The notes under the pieces: model-generated
The model's input: only the letters and a program-made list of their open reading frames with translations
What the model was told of the DNA's origin: nothing
Databases searched by the model: none
In this document: piece after piece, positions 16,896-24,984 of the stretch
Layout: each line of letters opens with the position of its first letter
Position numbering within the stretch: position 1 is the stretch's first letter
Made by a program: the position numbers and the translations under genes
DNA from: CAJXZP01 sp049606935
GTDB lineage: Bacteria > Bacteroidota > Bacteroidia > Flavobacteriales_G > Salibacteraceae
NCBI GenBank assembly: GCA_049606935.1
Contig: JBMYWA010000015.1
Coordinates: 1 to 36,123 of the forward strand
Length of the DNA stretch: 36,123 nucleotides
Direction: 5' to 3'

Positions 16896-17243
16896 TTAGT
16901 TTTCTGGAGCGCCATCGGCTATCCATTGCGTTAGTTGATTGTGTTTACATGTAGAAAGTGGTCCTGATGGAGGCATTGTTCGTTCTTGTAGAGCTCTTGC
17001 CTCTATCCTATCCAAATTTGCCAAAACTTCCTGGTAATTGGTTAGAGCTGGTGCTTGCGACCCCGTGTAATGACATCCACGTGTAGCACAGGTTACGTTT
17101 ATCAGTACTTTAATCTGATTATCGTAAGTTAAACTGTCGGTATTGCAATCATTTGGATCAACCGGGTACAAATCTTCCCCGTTATCGTAATAACAGGAAC
17201 TCATAAAAAATGCCAACATGGCAAAGAAAAATGGGTATTTCAT
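16896..17243 (-). CDS. Small cytochrome c-like lipoprotein
   Basis: I start it at ATG 17243, giving MKYPFFFAMLAFFMSSC, a lipobox with Cys17 in a 115-residue protein. Upstream codons in frame would bury the signal peptide and cross the promoter. The sequence TCATRGCHYTG (Cys52, Cys57, His58) is a CX4CH motif, one residue longer than the standard CXXCH heme-attachment site. The end has the class c cytochrome pattern RTMPPSGPLS followed by LTQWIADGAPEN, with Met90 a candidate sixth heme ligand. It would be an outer-membrane or periplasmic electron carrier if heme is attached. It leads the operon with the OB-fold, YceI and DUF5777 genes. Confidence 0.72.
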   Translation of the reverse strand: MKYPFFFAMLAFFMSSCYYDNGEDLYPVDPNDCNTDSLTYDNQIKVLINVTCATRGCHYTGSQAPALTNYQEVLANLDRIEARALQERTMPPSGPLSTCKHNQLTQWIADGAPEN

Positions 17244-17323
17244 ATTTTGATAGTATAGAAAATAGCTCGAAAGGTTTCTAAAAAATCCTAAATGCACTAT
17301 TCTAATTTGATTTAATTGATACG

Positions 17324-17356
17324 CAAATATAGGAAAATCAATTTCAAAGTAACAAA
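17324..17356 (-). promoter_or_regulatory. Consensus promoter of the cytochrome/OB/YceI/DUF5777 operon
   Basis: On the minus strand TTTG (17356-17353) is followed after 21 bases by TATATTTG (17331-17324), matching the Bacteroidota -33 TTTG and -7 TAnnTTTG elements. Transcription should begin near 17319, leaving a leader of about 75 bases before ATG 17243. The same 21-base spacing occurs at 35124-35156. Confidence 0.7.
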
Positions 17357-17376
17357 CTTTCAAATTATAATTCACA

Positions 17377-18375
17377 CTATGCGTGATGATGTTTTGAGCT
17401 ATACAAATGGCTGCCGTTCCATTCTATTTTTTTTACCATCTCATCTTTTCTAAAGGTACAAGAGGTAAATTGACAAATAGAACACGATTTTGGCAAACAT
17501 GGCTCCATGTGAATAGAAGCTTCTACTGCATTATCAAAGGCCTTATTTAAAACTTCTTCCAATACATTCACTTGTTCATGAGATTCTTGCAAGGAAAAAA
17601 ACCATGGTAAAGTTAAATGGGCATCCAAATGAATTTTAGCTCCATATCTAACTATTTTTAAATTATGCATATCTACCCAGCAAGATGCTCGTTGTTCATT
17701 TACAATAGTGGCTACTTGGTTTAGTTGGTCCGGATCAGCCTCATCCATTACACCTGCAATAGATTTTCTAATAATTTTCACCCCAGTAACCGAAATAATT
17801 ACCCCTAACAAAATTGCTAAAACATTATCTAAAGCAACCACATCTGTTGCCCATACAATAGTCAAACCCAAAATTAAACCTCCAGTAGAATACCCATCGC
17901 TTAGTAAATGTTTCCCGCCCGCTTGCAGTTGCACCGAGTTAACTTTTTCTCCTTGTTTTTGCATAGACCATCCCATAATGGTATTTAAAATACCCGCAAT
18001 GACAACCAATGAAATTCCTAGAAGATTCATATTTATTTCTTCTGGGAAAAAGAAAGTATAAATTGCTTTGGCTATCATAGAAACACCAGCCACTAAAATT
18101 AATCCACCTTCAAATCCAGAGGAAATAAACTCAATTTTACCATGACCGTAGGGATGGTTTTCATCCTTTGGCAAGGTGGCATAGTACAAACTAAACAAGC
18201 CAAATCCAGCCCCTAATATGTTAACCAACCCTTCCAGTGCATCGGTTAAAATAGCGTTTGAATTAGTAATTATATATGCTGCTGACTTTAGTCCAAACAA
18301 AACCACTCCAAGTAGTAAAGCTACTTTTTGAAATTTCAAATTTTCTTGTTCAACCTGCGATCTTTTCTGGCTCAT
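17377..18375 (-). CDS. Cation diffusion facilitator family metal transporter
   Basis: CDF proteins are dimeric proton/metal antiporters that export Zn, Fe, Co or Mn ions from the cytoplasm. The 332-residue product has about six membrane segments between residues 18 and 215. Typical motifs are the TM2 ILTDALEGLVNI, the loop HPYGHGKIEF, and the TM5 HLLSDGYS with the HxxxD metal site. The cytoplasmic domain contains VDMHNLKIVRYGAKIHLDAHLTLPW, also typical. The C-terminus carries an unusual extension, CLPKSCSICQFTSC (CX4CX2CX4C), and ends SSKHHHA, suggesting an added metal-sensing site. The substrate cannot be told by eye. It lies upstream of the cytochrome operon on the same strand, but with its own spacing. 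Confidence 0.9.
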   Translation of the reverse strand: MSQKRSQVEQENLKFQKVALLLGVVLFGLKSAAYIITNSNAILTDALEGLVNILGAGFGLFSLYYATLPKDENHPYGHGKIEFISSGFEGGLILVAGVSMIAKAIYTFFFPEEINMNLLGISLVVIAGILNTIMGWSMQKQGEKVNSVQLQAGGKHLLSDGYSTGGLILGLTIVWATDVVALDNVLAILLGVIISVTGVKIIRKSIAGVMDEADPDQLNQVATIVNEQRASCWVDMHNLKIVRYGAKIHLDAHLTLPWFFSLQESHEQVNVLEEVLNKAFDNAVEASIHMEPCLPKSCSICQFTSCTFRKDEMVKKIEWNGSHLYSSKHHHA

Positions 18376-18453
18376 TTTTTAGTGTTATAGAAAAACAATT
18401 TAGATTTTTTTTATTGGTCACGCAATTTTTAATCTTAAATATGGTTAATAGGC

Positions 18454-18461
18454 TACATTTG
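18454..18461 (+). promoter_or_regulatory. Promoter -7 element next to the PorV-like gene start
   Basis: TACATTTG matches TAnnTTTG. It ends only five bases before ATG 18467, so transcription would start at or very near the start codon. No TTTG is seen at the -33 distance. Either the mRNA is leaderless or this match is by chance. Confidence 0.4.
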
Positions 18462-18466
18462 TTATT

Positions 18467-19633
18467 ATGGCTCAACGTAGTTTAAAAAGAAATAAAAAAG
18501 TGTACATCTATACCCTTTTATTCTCTTTGTTTTTTCTCTCCTCCAACTTCACCTATGCACAGGTAAAGTATTCTAATGAATTCCTTAATATTGGGGTAAG
18601 CGCTAGAGGGTTAGGTATGTCTAACAGTGTGGTTTCCTCTACTGACGATGTTACGGCTGGTTATTGGAATCCTGCCAACCTTGTTGAAATTGACGACAAA
18701 TTTCAGGTAGGAATTATGCACGCCAGTTATTTTGCTGGAATTTCAAATTATGATTATGGCTCCGTAGCCATACCAGTAGACAATGGCGTAGTGGGATTGT
18801 CGGTTATACGTTTCGGGGTAGACAATATCTTAAACACCATCAATTTTAAAGATCCAAACGGGAATTTTAATTACGATAGAATTACCACATTCTCTACTGC
18901 CGACTATGCTTTTTTAGTCTCTTACGGTAGAAAAACAAAAATTGAAGGACTATCTTTAGGTGGAAATTTCAAAATCATTTATCGTCAAATTGGGGATTTT
19001 GCCAATGCCTACGGTTTTGGATTAGATGCTTCTGCTAACTATACCATGAACAAATGGAAATTTGCGGTAATGGCTAGAGATTTAACCACAACCGTAAACG
19101 CATGGAGTTATACCCTTGATCAAAATACGAAGGATGTTTTTGAGGAAACAGGAAATGAAATTCCACGAAATGGAACCGAAATTACTTTGCCTAAAATACT
19201 TTTTGGAATATCGAAGGAGTTTACCATAAAAGAGAAGTTCTCTATTTTACCCGAAATAGATTTTGACATGTATTTTGATGGGAGAAGACCAACACTAATA
19301 AGTGGTAATGCGGTAAGCATTGATCCGCATATGGGGCTTGAATTAGGATACAATCAGTTTTTATTTGTAAGGGGTGGCATAGGAAATATTCAAAAGCAGC
19401 CCAAAGTAAATAGCACTGAACATGATTGGTTAATGCAACCAAATTTTGGGGTAGGAATTAGGCTTGATGATCTATTCGGTTTAGGTAATGTAGTCTTAGA
19501 TTACGCTTTAACAGCAATTGACCAAACAAATAGTTCTTTGTATTCAAATGTTTTTTCGCTTCGTATTGATGTTGGTTCATTTAAACCTGCCGAAAAAACC
19601 AAGAAAATGCAAGACCCTATTAAGCTCAAGTAG
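18467..19633 (+). CDS. PorV/PorQ-like outer-membrane beta-barrel protein (type IX secretion related)
   Basis: The 388-residue product has a signal peptide (positive MAQRSLKRNKK, hydrophobic 13-30, cleavage after FTYAQ). Next comes the start of the PorV/PorQ and UPF0164 barrels: EFLNIGVSARGLGMSNSVVSSTDDVTAGYWNPA. That segment, with alternating strands and the Gly-Asn-Pro turns, is the family signature. PorV shuttles type IX cargo at the outer membrane. Homologues of this kind are often labelled PorV2, with unclear function. There is no in-frame ATG downstream before the conserved part, so ATG 18467 stands. It ends one base before the convergent monooxygenase-fold gene, with no terminator between them. 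Confidence 0.82.
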   Translation: MAQRSLKRNKKVYIYTLLFSLFFLSSNFTYAQVKYSNEFLNIGVSARGLGMSNSVVSSTDDVTAGYWNPANLVEIDDKFQVGIMHASYFAGISNYDYGSVAIPVDNGVVGLSVIRFGVDNILNTINFKDPNGNFNYDRITTFSTADYAFLVSYGRKTKIEGLSLGGNFKIIYRQIGDFANAYGFGLDASANYTMNKWKFAVMARDLTTTVNAWSYTLDQNTKDVFEETGNEIPRNGTEITLPKILFGISKEFTIKEKFSILPEIDFDMYFDGRRPTLISGNAVSIDPHMGLELGYNQFLFVRGGIGNIQKQPKVNSTEHDWLMQPNFGVGIRLDDLFGLGNVVLDYALTAIDQTNSSLYSNVFSLRIDVGSFKPAEKTKKMQDPIKLK

Positions 19634-19634
19634 T

Positions 19635-19964
19635 CTATTTCTTCTCAAATAATTTTTCATTGGTTAAATCTAAAACCAAATCCATTTCGTGTACCGTATT
19701 AATTTCATCGCAACTATCCTTCATTAAAGTACGATAGTAATTGGCTTTCTCGGGTAAGTTTCCTCCAGCCATTTCCCACTTTTCTTTACTTGGCCATTGG
19801 GCATAAGCCAAATATTTTAAGCTTTCCATTTTATGCACTTTGGAACCTAAACTTCCCTCGTACTTATAAATAAGCTGCGTCAATCCGCTCCATCCTTTTA
19901 AAAAATCGGCTTCCATACCAGATTTAACTTTAAACGTGTATATAACTGCAAACATATTATCCAT
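19635..19964 (-). CDS. Antibiotic biosynthesis monooxygenase (ABM) fold protein
   Basis: The product is about 109 residues from ATG 19964 (MDNMFAVIYTFKVKSG) or 106 from ATG 19955. A longer open frame reaches back over the start of lnt but codes nothing family-like there, so I trimmed it. The pattern of one ferredoxin-like domain is seen: FAVIYTFKVKSGMEADFLKGW, then GSLGSKVHKME, YLAYAQWPSKEKWE and an acidic end. It fits the ABM dimeric alpha-beta barrel family, which includes small oxygenases and heme-handling proteins. The substrate is unknown. It is divergent from lnt and its stop is one base from that of the PorV-like gene. Confidence 0.8.
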   Translation of the reverse strand: MDNMFAVIYTFKVKSGMEADFLKGWSGLTQLIYKYEGSLGSKVHKMESLKYLAYAQWPSKEKWEMAGGNLPEKANYYRTLMKDSCDEINTVHEMDLVLDLTNEKLFEKK

Positions 19965-20019
19965 TTTTTTCAGGAAAGATAATGAATCTAATTCCCTAGT
20001 AAAGTAATTAGACCTCATG

Positions 20020-20027
20020 TATATTTG
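20020..20027 (+). promoter_or_regulatory. Promoter -7 element for lnt
   Basis: TATATTTG matches TAnnTTTG and lies 19 bases before ATG 20047, which implies a leader of about 15 bases. No clear -33 TTTG is seen. Confidence 0.5.
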
Positions 20028-20046
20028 AATTTTTAGAATTAGATAA

Positions 20047-21663
20047 ATGACGCTTACAAAAAAGATTGGTCTCGCCTTTTCCTCTGGTGTATTATTAGCC
20101 GCTGGTTGGCCTTCAATTGGTGGGGCTACGCCACTACTGTTTTTTGCCTTGGTACCGTTATTTTTACTAGAGAGATCCATTTACAAGGAATCACTTTTGG
20201 AGAATACAAAATCAAGATTTCTTCCTTTCGTTTTTTTTACCTTATTTACTTTTAACTCCCTTACCACTTGGTGGGTATGGAATGCATCACCCGAGGGGAG
20301 CATTATGGCCATTGTTTTAAACAGTCTTTTCTTAGCTATAGTTATTCATCTAGCTCACTTTACTCGAAAAAAACTAGGCCCTTTTCGAGGTGATTTTGCC
20401 TTGGTTTTTTTCTGGATTGCTTGGGAATATTTTCACCTAGACTGGGATTTATCTTGGACTTGGTTAACCCTTGGAAACGGATTAGCAAATCATCCAGGAA
20501 TTATTCAATGGTACGAATATACAGGGGTGTTTGGCGGTAGTTTATGGATATTACTTAGCAATTTGTTTTTGGTTCATTGGATGGAGAAATCTGCCCTGCA
20601 CCAATCAAAACCGTATCATTTACCCGGTTTAATCTTTGGTATTAAATGGCTTTTGGTCATCGTTATTCCACTAGTCATTTCCGCATTTATTTGGTCTGGG
20701 TTTGAAGAAAGCCCTGAGAAAATAGAAGTTGTTGCAGTTCAACCTAATATTGATCCGTATAACGAAAAATTTAGTGGACTAACCTCCTTTGAGCAAGTTC
20801 AAAAAATGTTTGAGTTGGCAAATAGTAAAACGACAAAAACCACAGATTTTGTAATTTTTCCGGAAACGGCCATTCCTCAAACTTTTGACGAAGATGTTTT
20901 AGAGGATTTACCAGAATTTCAAGTTATTCAGAAATTCTTGTCAAAATACCCGAACACTCAAGTAATTATTGGAGCAAGTACTTTCTACTTATACGGGCCA
21001 AATGAAAAAATTCCAATCACTGCTCGAACATCAAACGGTGGAGTAAAATATGATAATTGCAACACCGCTATTTCCATATCAAATAATTCGACTCCGCTAT
21101 TTTACCATAAGTCTAAAATGGTACCGGGTGTGGAAAAAATTCCCTTTCCCCATTTGTTGCGTCCTATTCAAGATTTAATTTTTGATCTAGGAGGAGCGGT
21201 GGGTTCTCTAGGTGGTCAAGATGAAAGAACCGTTTTCTCCTCCATATCTGGAAAGAACGTGGCTCCAGTAATTTGCTATGAATCTGTTTACGGTGAATTT
21301 GTAGGGGATTTCATTAACAATGGGGCTGAGGCAATTTTTATTATCACCAATGATGGGTGGTGGAAAAACACCCCAGGGTACAAACAACATGCGCTTTACG
21401 CACAGCTTCGAGCTATTGAACACCGCAGGAGCATTGCACGTTCGGCAAATACAGGCATTTCTTGTTTTATTGACCAAAGAGGAGTTACCCATCAAGCTAC
21501 AGAATGGTGGGTTCCGGACGTGATAAAATCAAAAATCGGTGTAAATAGCGAGCTCACATTCTACACTAAATATGGCGACATCATAGGTAGAGTTTCATTA
21601 GCGTTTGGATTATTATTATTAATCTTTGCCATATCCAGAGGTCTGTTAAACAAAAATCAATAA
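20047..21663 (+). CDS. lnt: Apolipoprotein N-acyltransferase
   Basis: Lnt acylates the N-terminal cysteine of lipoproteins in the inner membrane, the last maturation step. The 538-residue product has about six to seven N-terminal membrane segments (about 8-215), then a nitrilase-type periplasmic domain and a last membrane segment near 515-533. The catalytic triad can be placed: Glu273 in VIFPETAIP, Lys355 in FYHKSKMVPG and Cys410 in VICYESVYGEF. NDGWW, typical for Lnt, follows at about 436. The family VPFGE appears as VPGVE. Lipoproteins in this window (GldK, LptE, the cytochrome-like protein, e(P4)) would be clients. Its stop overlaps the GSCFA gene start by one base (TAATG), which suggests coupling. 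Confidence 0.95.
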   Translation: MTLTKKIGLAFSSGVLLAAGWPSIGGATPLLFFALVPLFLLERSIYKESLLENTKSRFLPFVFFTLFTFNSLTTWWVWNASPEGSIMAIVLNSLFLAIVIHLAHFTRKKLGPFRGDFALVFFWIAWEYFHLDWDLSWTWLTLGNGLANHPGIIQWYEYTGVFGGSLWILLSNLFLVHWMEKSALHQSKPYHLPGLIFGIKWLLVIVIPLVISAFIWSGFEESPEKIEVVAVQPNIDPYNEKFSGLTSFEQVQKMFELANSKTTKTTDFVIFPETAIPQTFDEDVLEDLPEFQVIQKFLSKYPNTQVIIGASTFYLYGPNEKIPITARTSNGGVKYDNCNTAISISNNSTPLFYHKSKMVPGVEKIPFPHLLRPIQDLIFDLGGAVGSLGGQDERTVFSSISGKNVAPVICYESVYGEFVGDFINNGAEAIFIITNDGWWKNTPGYKQHALYAQLRAIEHRRSIARSANTGISCFIDQRGVTHQATEWWVPDVIKSKIGVNSELTFYTKYGDIIGRVSLAFGLLLLIFAISRGLLNKNQ

Positions 21664-22634
21664 TGAAGTTTCGTACGGAAATACCTACTCCTCAATTTGA
21701 TAAGAAAATCACCTATGACTCTTCCATGCTGCTAATGGGTTCTTGTTTTTCTTCAAACATTCATGACCATCTTACCCGATTAAAATTTAACTCAATTTCC
21801 AACCCTTTTGGTATTGTTTACAATCCGTTGGCGTTATCTAAGCAAATCAATATTTTGTGTTCAAATAAAGAATATTCTTTTGATGAGCTTCAAATGGAGA
21901 ATGAGCGTTGGTTTAGTTTTGACCATCATAGTGACTTTTCCAATACAGATAAAAATGAATGTTTAGGTCAAATTAACTCTAATCTAACAGCAGCAAGACA
22001 AAGAATAAAAACTGCAAACTATTTGTTTATTACACTTGGAACTTCGTGGGTGTACAGACTAAAAGACAGCAATGAGATAGTTAGTAATTGCCATAAATTA
22101 CCTGCAAAAAAATTCTTGAAAGAACTGATTCCAGTTGAGACCATGGAAACTGAATTGCTTTCTGCTATTTCCAATCTTAAATCAATTAACCCAAATCTAT
22201 CGATTGTTTTTAGCATCTCGCCAATTCGTCATTTAAGCGATGGTTTTTTTGAAAATCAAGTGAGCAAAGGCAGATTGTTTGACACTATTTATCGAATAAC
22301 CAAAGAAGATTATCAGCTAAGCTATTTCCCTGCATATGAATTGGTATTGGACGATCTAAGAGATTACCGATTTTACAAATCAGATTTGGTACATCCATCC
22401 ATAGAGGCCGTTGAATACATTTGGGATAAATTTAAAGAATCATTTCTTTCACTAGATGCAGTAAAAAAAGTTAGTGAAGTGGAAAAACTAATAAACGCTA
22501 GTAATCACAGGCCATTTAACCCAAGTTCGGAGGCACATCAAAAGTTCATTAAAAGTACCATTGAAAAAATGGAAGCGTTAAATTCACTCAACTTCCATAA
22601 AGAAATTGAAAGGCTTAAAAGTCATATTTGTTAG
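21663..22634 (+). CDS. GSCFA domain hydrolase (SGNH-like)
   Basis: GSCFA proteins belong to the SGNH/GDSL hydrolase superfamily and are presumed esterases, although their substrates are unknown. The 323-residue product has the name-giving motif GSCFSSN with the likely nucleophile Ser27, the NPFGIVYNP segment, ITLGTSWVYR and SISPIRHLSDG. The last catalytic block is SDLVHPS, with Asp241 and His244. No signal peptide is visible, so it is probably cytoplasmic. Its start codon overlaps the lnt stop, and its TAG stop is directly followed by the stop of the convergent cyclophilin gene. Coupling to lnt hints at a lipid or envelope substrate, as inference only. Confidence 0.9.
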   Translation: MKFRTEIPTPQFDKKITYDSSMLLMGSCFSSNIHDHLTRLKFNSISNPFGIVYNPLALSKQINILCSNKEYSFDELQMENERWFSFDHHSDFSNTDKNECLGQINSNLTAARQRIKTANYLFITLGTSWVYRLKDSNEIVSNCHKLPAKKFLKELIPVETMETELLSAISNLKSINPNLSIVFSISPIRHLSDGFFENQVSKGRLFDTIYRITKEDYQLSYFPAYELVLDDLRDYRFYKSDLVHPSIEAVEYIWDKFKESFLSLDAVKKVSEVEKLINASNHRPFNPSSEAHQKFIKSTIEKMEALNSLNFHKEIERLKSHIC

Positions 22635-23471
22635 TTACTTTTTTACCACTCGTATTTTCATAATTACATCTTTCATTGGTCGGTTGTTTCTATCTGTTTG
22701 TACCGAAGCAATGGAATCCAATACTTCAAAACCCTCAATCATTTCACCAAACACCGTATAAGCGTAGTCCAAATGAGGTGTTCCTCCAACCGTGGTGTAT
22801 GTTTTGATTTGCTCATCGGTATAGGCGTAACTCTCTAAAATTGGATTGATCATTACATCCACAGAGTCAATGATTTTTTGACCAGCAACTTCATCCCTAC
22901 TCTTTATTGCTTTTTTATATTCTTTTAATAAAGCCTTATTTTCTGACGCATTTAGATAGGACTTAAATTCCTCTTTTCTAATTTTTTCCATGCGCTTAGA
23001 TTGCATATTGGCCAATTGAACAGAATCAAAAATCTGACCTTGAACAATGTAAAACTGACTTCCTGAACTACGTTTTAATGGATTTACGTCATCGCCTTCT
23101 CTCGCAGCGGCTAAGGCTCCTTTTTTATGGTAAAGGCCGTTCACAAACTCCGCATCAATATCATATTTCGGACCTCCATTACCTAACATCTTACCTTCAG
23201 GAGCTCCTTTAGAATCGGGATCTCCACCTTGAATCATGAATTGATTTATGACTCTATGAAATAGTAAGCTATCAAAATATTCTTCATTAGCCAGTTTAAT
23301 AAAGTTATCTCTATGCAATGGGGTTTCGTTATACAATTTGAACTTCATTACGCCATAAGTGGTTTCCACCTCCACGTATTTTAATTTTTCCTTTTTCTTA
23401 CCGAAAGAAGCTAATGTGAACGAGAGAATAATTAACCCAATGAACACGGAGAATTTAAAATTTAATTTCAT
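22635..23471 (-). CDS. Periplasmic cyclophilin-type peptidyl-prolyl isomerase
   Basis: Cyclophilins isomerise proline peptide bonds. The 278-residue product has an N-terminal hydrophobic segment (about 7-23) that could be a signal peptide or anchor. The catalytic core is LLFHRVINQFMIQGGDP with the active Arg73, then GSQFYIVQG. A helical, charged stretch of about 75 residues (about 150-225) is inserted before the final TPHLDYAYTVFGEMIEGFEVLDSI block. The insertion splits the usual cyclophilin fold and makes the protein longer than the simple 160-180 residue form. Similar inserts occur in Bacteroidota cyclophilins, as I recall. It converges with the GSCFA gene with no spare base. Confidence 0.92.
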   Translation of the reverse strand: MKLNFKFSVFIGLIILSFTLASFGKKKEKLKYVEVETTYGVMKFKLYNETPLHRDNFIKLANEEYFDSLLFHRVINQFMIQGGDPDSKGAPEGKMLGNGGPKYDIDAEFVNGLYHKKGALAAAREGDDVNPLKRSSGSQFYIVQGQIFDSVQLANMQSKRMEKIRKEEFKSYLNASENKALLKEYKKAIKSRDEVAGQKIIDSVDVMINPILESYAYTDEQIKTYTTVGGTPHLDYAYTVFGEMIEGFEVLDSIASVQTDRNNRPMKDVIMKIRVVKK

Positions 23472-23559
23472 GCAAATAATTTAGGCGATCAAAGTACAGT
23501 AAAGAGAAATTGAACACAAGTTTTATGCATTAATTCGTTCGTCAATATGAATTGAAAAT

Positions 23560-23567
23560 TATCTTTG
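23560..23567 (+). promoter_or_regulatory. Promoter -7 element for tyrS
   Basis: TATCTTTG fits TAnnTTTG and lies 21 bases before ATG 23589. The TTG at 23565 lies within this element, so it should not be used as a start. An AGGA sequence (23581-23584) just ahead of the ATG is a fair ribosome-binding site. Confidence 0.5.
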
Positions 23568-23588
23568 CCGCCCTTAAAACAGGACGAT

Positions 23589-24854
23589 ATGGACTTAGTA
23601 AAAGAATTAACATGGCGTGGATTGATTCACGACATTATGCCCGGAACCGAAGAACTATTAAACAAAGAAATGGTTTCAGGATATGTAGGTTTTGACCCTA
23701 CTGCCGATTCTTTACATATTGGAAATCTAGTTCCAATTATGTTATTGGTTCACTTGCAAAGAGCCGGACACCGTCCGTTAGCCTTGGTAGGTGGTGCCAC
23801 AGGAATGATTGGTGACCCATCTGGAAAAAGTTCAGAACGTAACTTACTCGATTTAGAGGTGATGAACCACAACTTAAATTGCCAAAAAACACAATTGCAA
23901 AAGTTTTTAGATTTTGATTGTGGGGTAAACTCGGCTGAGGTTGTAAATAACTATGATTGGTTTAAGGATATGAATTTCTTGGATTTCATTAGAGATACTG
24001 GAAAACATATTACCGTAAACTACATGATGAGTAAAGATTCTGTGAAAAACCGTTTAGCGGGTGAAGGAATGTCGTTTACGGAATTTACATACCAACTTAT
24101 TCAGGGATACGATTTTTACCATTTATACAATCAAAAGAATTGCAAATTGCAAATGGGTGGTTCAGATCAATGGGGAAACATTGTGACTGGTACAGAACTA
24201 ATTCGTAGAAAATCTCAAGGTTCAGGTTTTGCATTAACTGCCCCACTAGTGAAGAAAGCAGATGGAACCAAATTTGGAAAATCTGAGGGTGGAAACGTAT
24301 GGCTAGATGCTAAAAAGACCTCTCCTTACAAATTCTACCAATACTGGTTAAACTCATCTGATGAAGATGCCGAGAACTTTATCAAGATTTTCACCTTACT
24401 GGATGAACAAACTATCAACGATTTAATAGCGCAACATAAAGAAGCGCCTCATATGCGTTTGTTACAAAAAAGATTAGGAGAAGAATTAACAAAGCTTGTG
24501 CACTCTGAAGAAGATTTGCATTCCGCTATTGAGGCTTCAAACATTCTTTTTGGTAAAGCAACCGCTGACAGTTTGAAAGCACTAAACGAAGATGATTTTT
24601 TAAGCATTTTTGAAGGTGTTCCTCAAGGAACACTAACCAATTATGATGGAATGGGAATAATTGATGCATTAGCCGAATCTGGTTTTTTAAAATCAAAAGG
24701 TGATGCAAGAAGATCACTAAAAGAAAATGCCATTTCGGTAAATAAAGAAAAAGTTAAAGAGGATTTCGTTTTATCCAGTGACAACTTAATAAGCGATAAA
24801 TACATCCTACTTCAAAGAGGTAAGAAAAATTACTTTTTACTGATTACAAAATAA
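23589..24854 (+). CDS. tyrS: Tyrosyl-tRNA synthetase
   Basis: TyrRS charges tRNA-Tyr. With ATG 23589 (MDLVKELTWRG) the protein has 421 residues, the normal bacterial length. The class I signatures are the HIGH-type HIGN at 43-46 within GFDPTADSLHIGNL and the KMSKS-type KFGKS at 228-232. Tyrosine and ATP site segments include GATGMIGDPSGKS and QMGGSDQWGNI. A C-terminal S4-like RNA-binding domain (about 355-420) starts at LAESGFLKSKGDARRSLKENA. Its upstream TTG alternative falls in the promoter. A hairpin terminator follows 12 bases after the stop. Confidence 0.97.
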   Translation: MDLVKELTWRGLIHDIMPGTEELLNKEMVSGYVGFDPTADSLHIGNLVPIMLLVHLQRAGHRPLALVGGATGMIGDPSGKSSERNLLDLEVMNHNLNCQKTQLQKFLDFDCGVNSAEVVNNYDWFKDMNFLDFIRDTGKHITVNYMMSKDSVKNRLAGEGMSFTEFTYQLIQGYDFYHLYNQKNCKLQMGGSDQWGNIVTGTELIRRKSQGSGFALTAPLVKKADGTKFGKSEGGNVWLDAKKTSPYKFYQYWLNSSDEDAENFIKIFTLLDEQTINDLIAQHKEAPHMRLLQKRLGEELTKLVHSEEDLHSAIEASNILFGKATADSLKALNEDDFLSIFEGVPQGTLTNYDGMGIIDALAESGFLKSKGDARRSLKENAISVNKEKVKEDFVLSSDNLISDKYILLQRGKKNYFLLITK

Positions 24855-24866
24855 TTCATTGTGAAT

Positions 24867-24903
24867 AAGCATGAAGTTAATTCATTTAATTTCATGCTTT
24901 TAT
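24867..24903 (+). terminator. Intrinsic terminator after tyrS
   Basis: AAGCATGAAGTTAA (24867-24880) pairs with TTAATTTCATGCTT (24886-24899) over 14 base pairs with one G-U pair and a 5-base loop, followed by a T-rich run (TTATT). It is the longest stem in the window. Confidence 0.85.
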
Positions 24904-24917
24904 TCATTACTTATCCT

Positions 24918-24925
24918 TACTTTTG
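24918..24925 (+). promoter_or_regulatory. Promoter -7 element for the DUF2007 gene
   Basis: TACTTTTG fits TAnnTTTG, 59 bases before ATG 24985, just after the tyrS terminator. No -33 TTTG is seen at the right distance. Confidence 0.45.
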
Positions 24926-24984
24926 CCCTCCACACAACTACTAATTCTCATAGAATTAATTGAACCTAGTACCTAACAACACGC

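Noticed and set aside
17244..17375. N-terminal extension of the cytochrome-like lipoprotein
   Set aside because: It would place 44 residues before the lipobox signal peptide and covers the promoter at 17324-17356.
19965..20180. N-terminal extension of the ABM-fold gene over the lnt start
   Set aside because: The extension is the antisense of the lnt N-terminus and lacks homology to the ABM family; ATG 19964 or 19955 is sufficient.
23565..23588. TTG start for tyrS
   Set aside because: It lies within the -7 element, and the ATG at 23589 has an AGGA ribosome-binding site.
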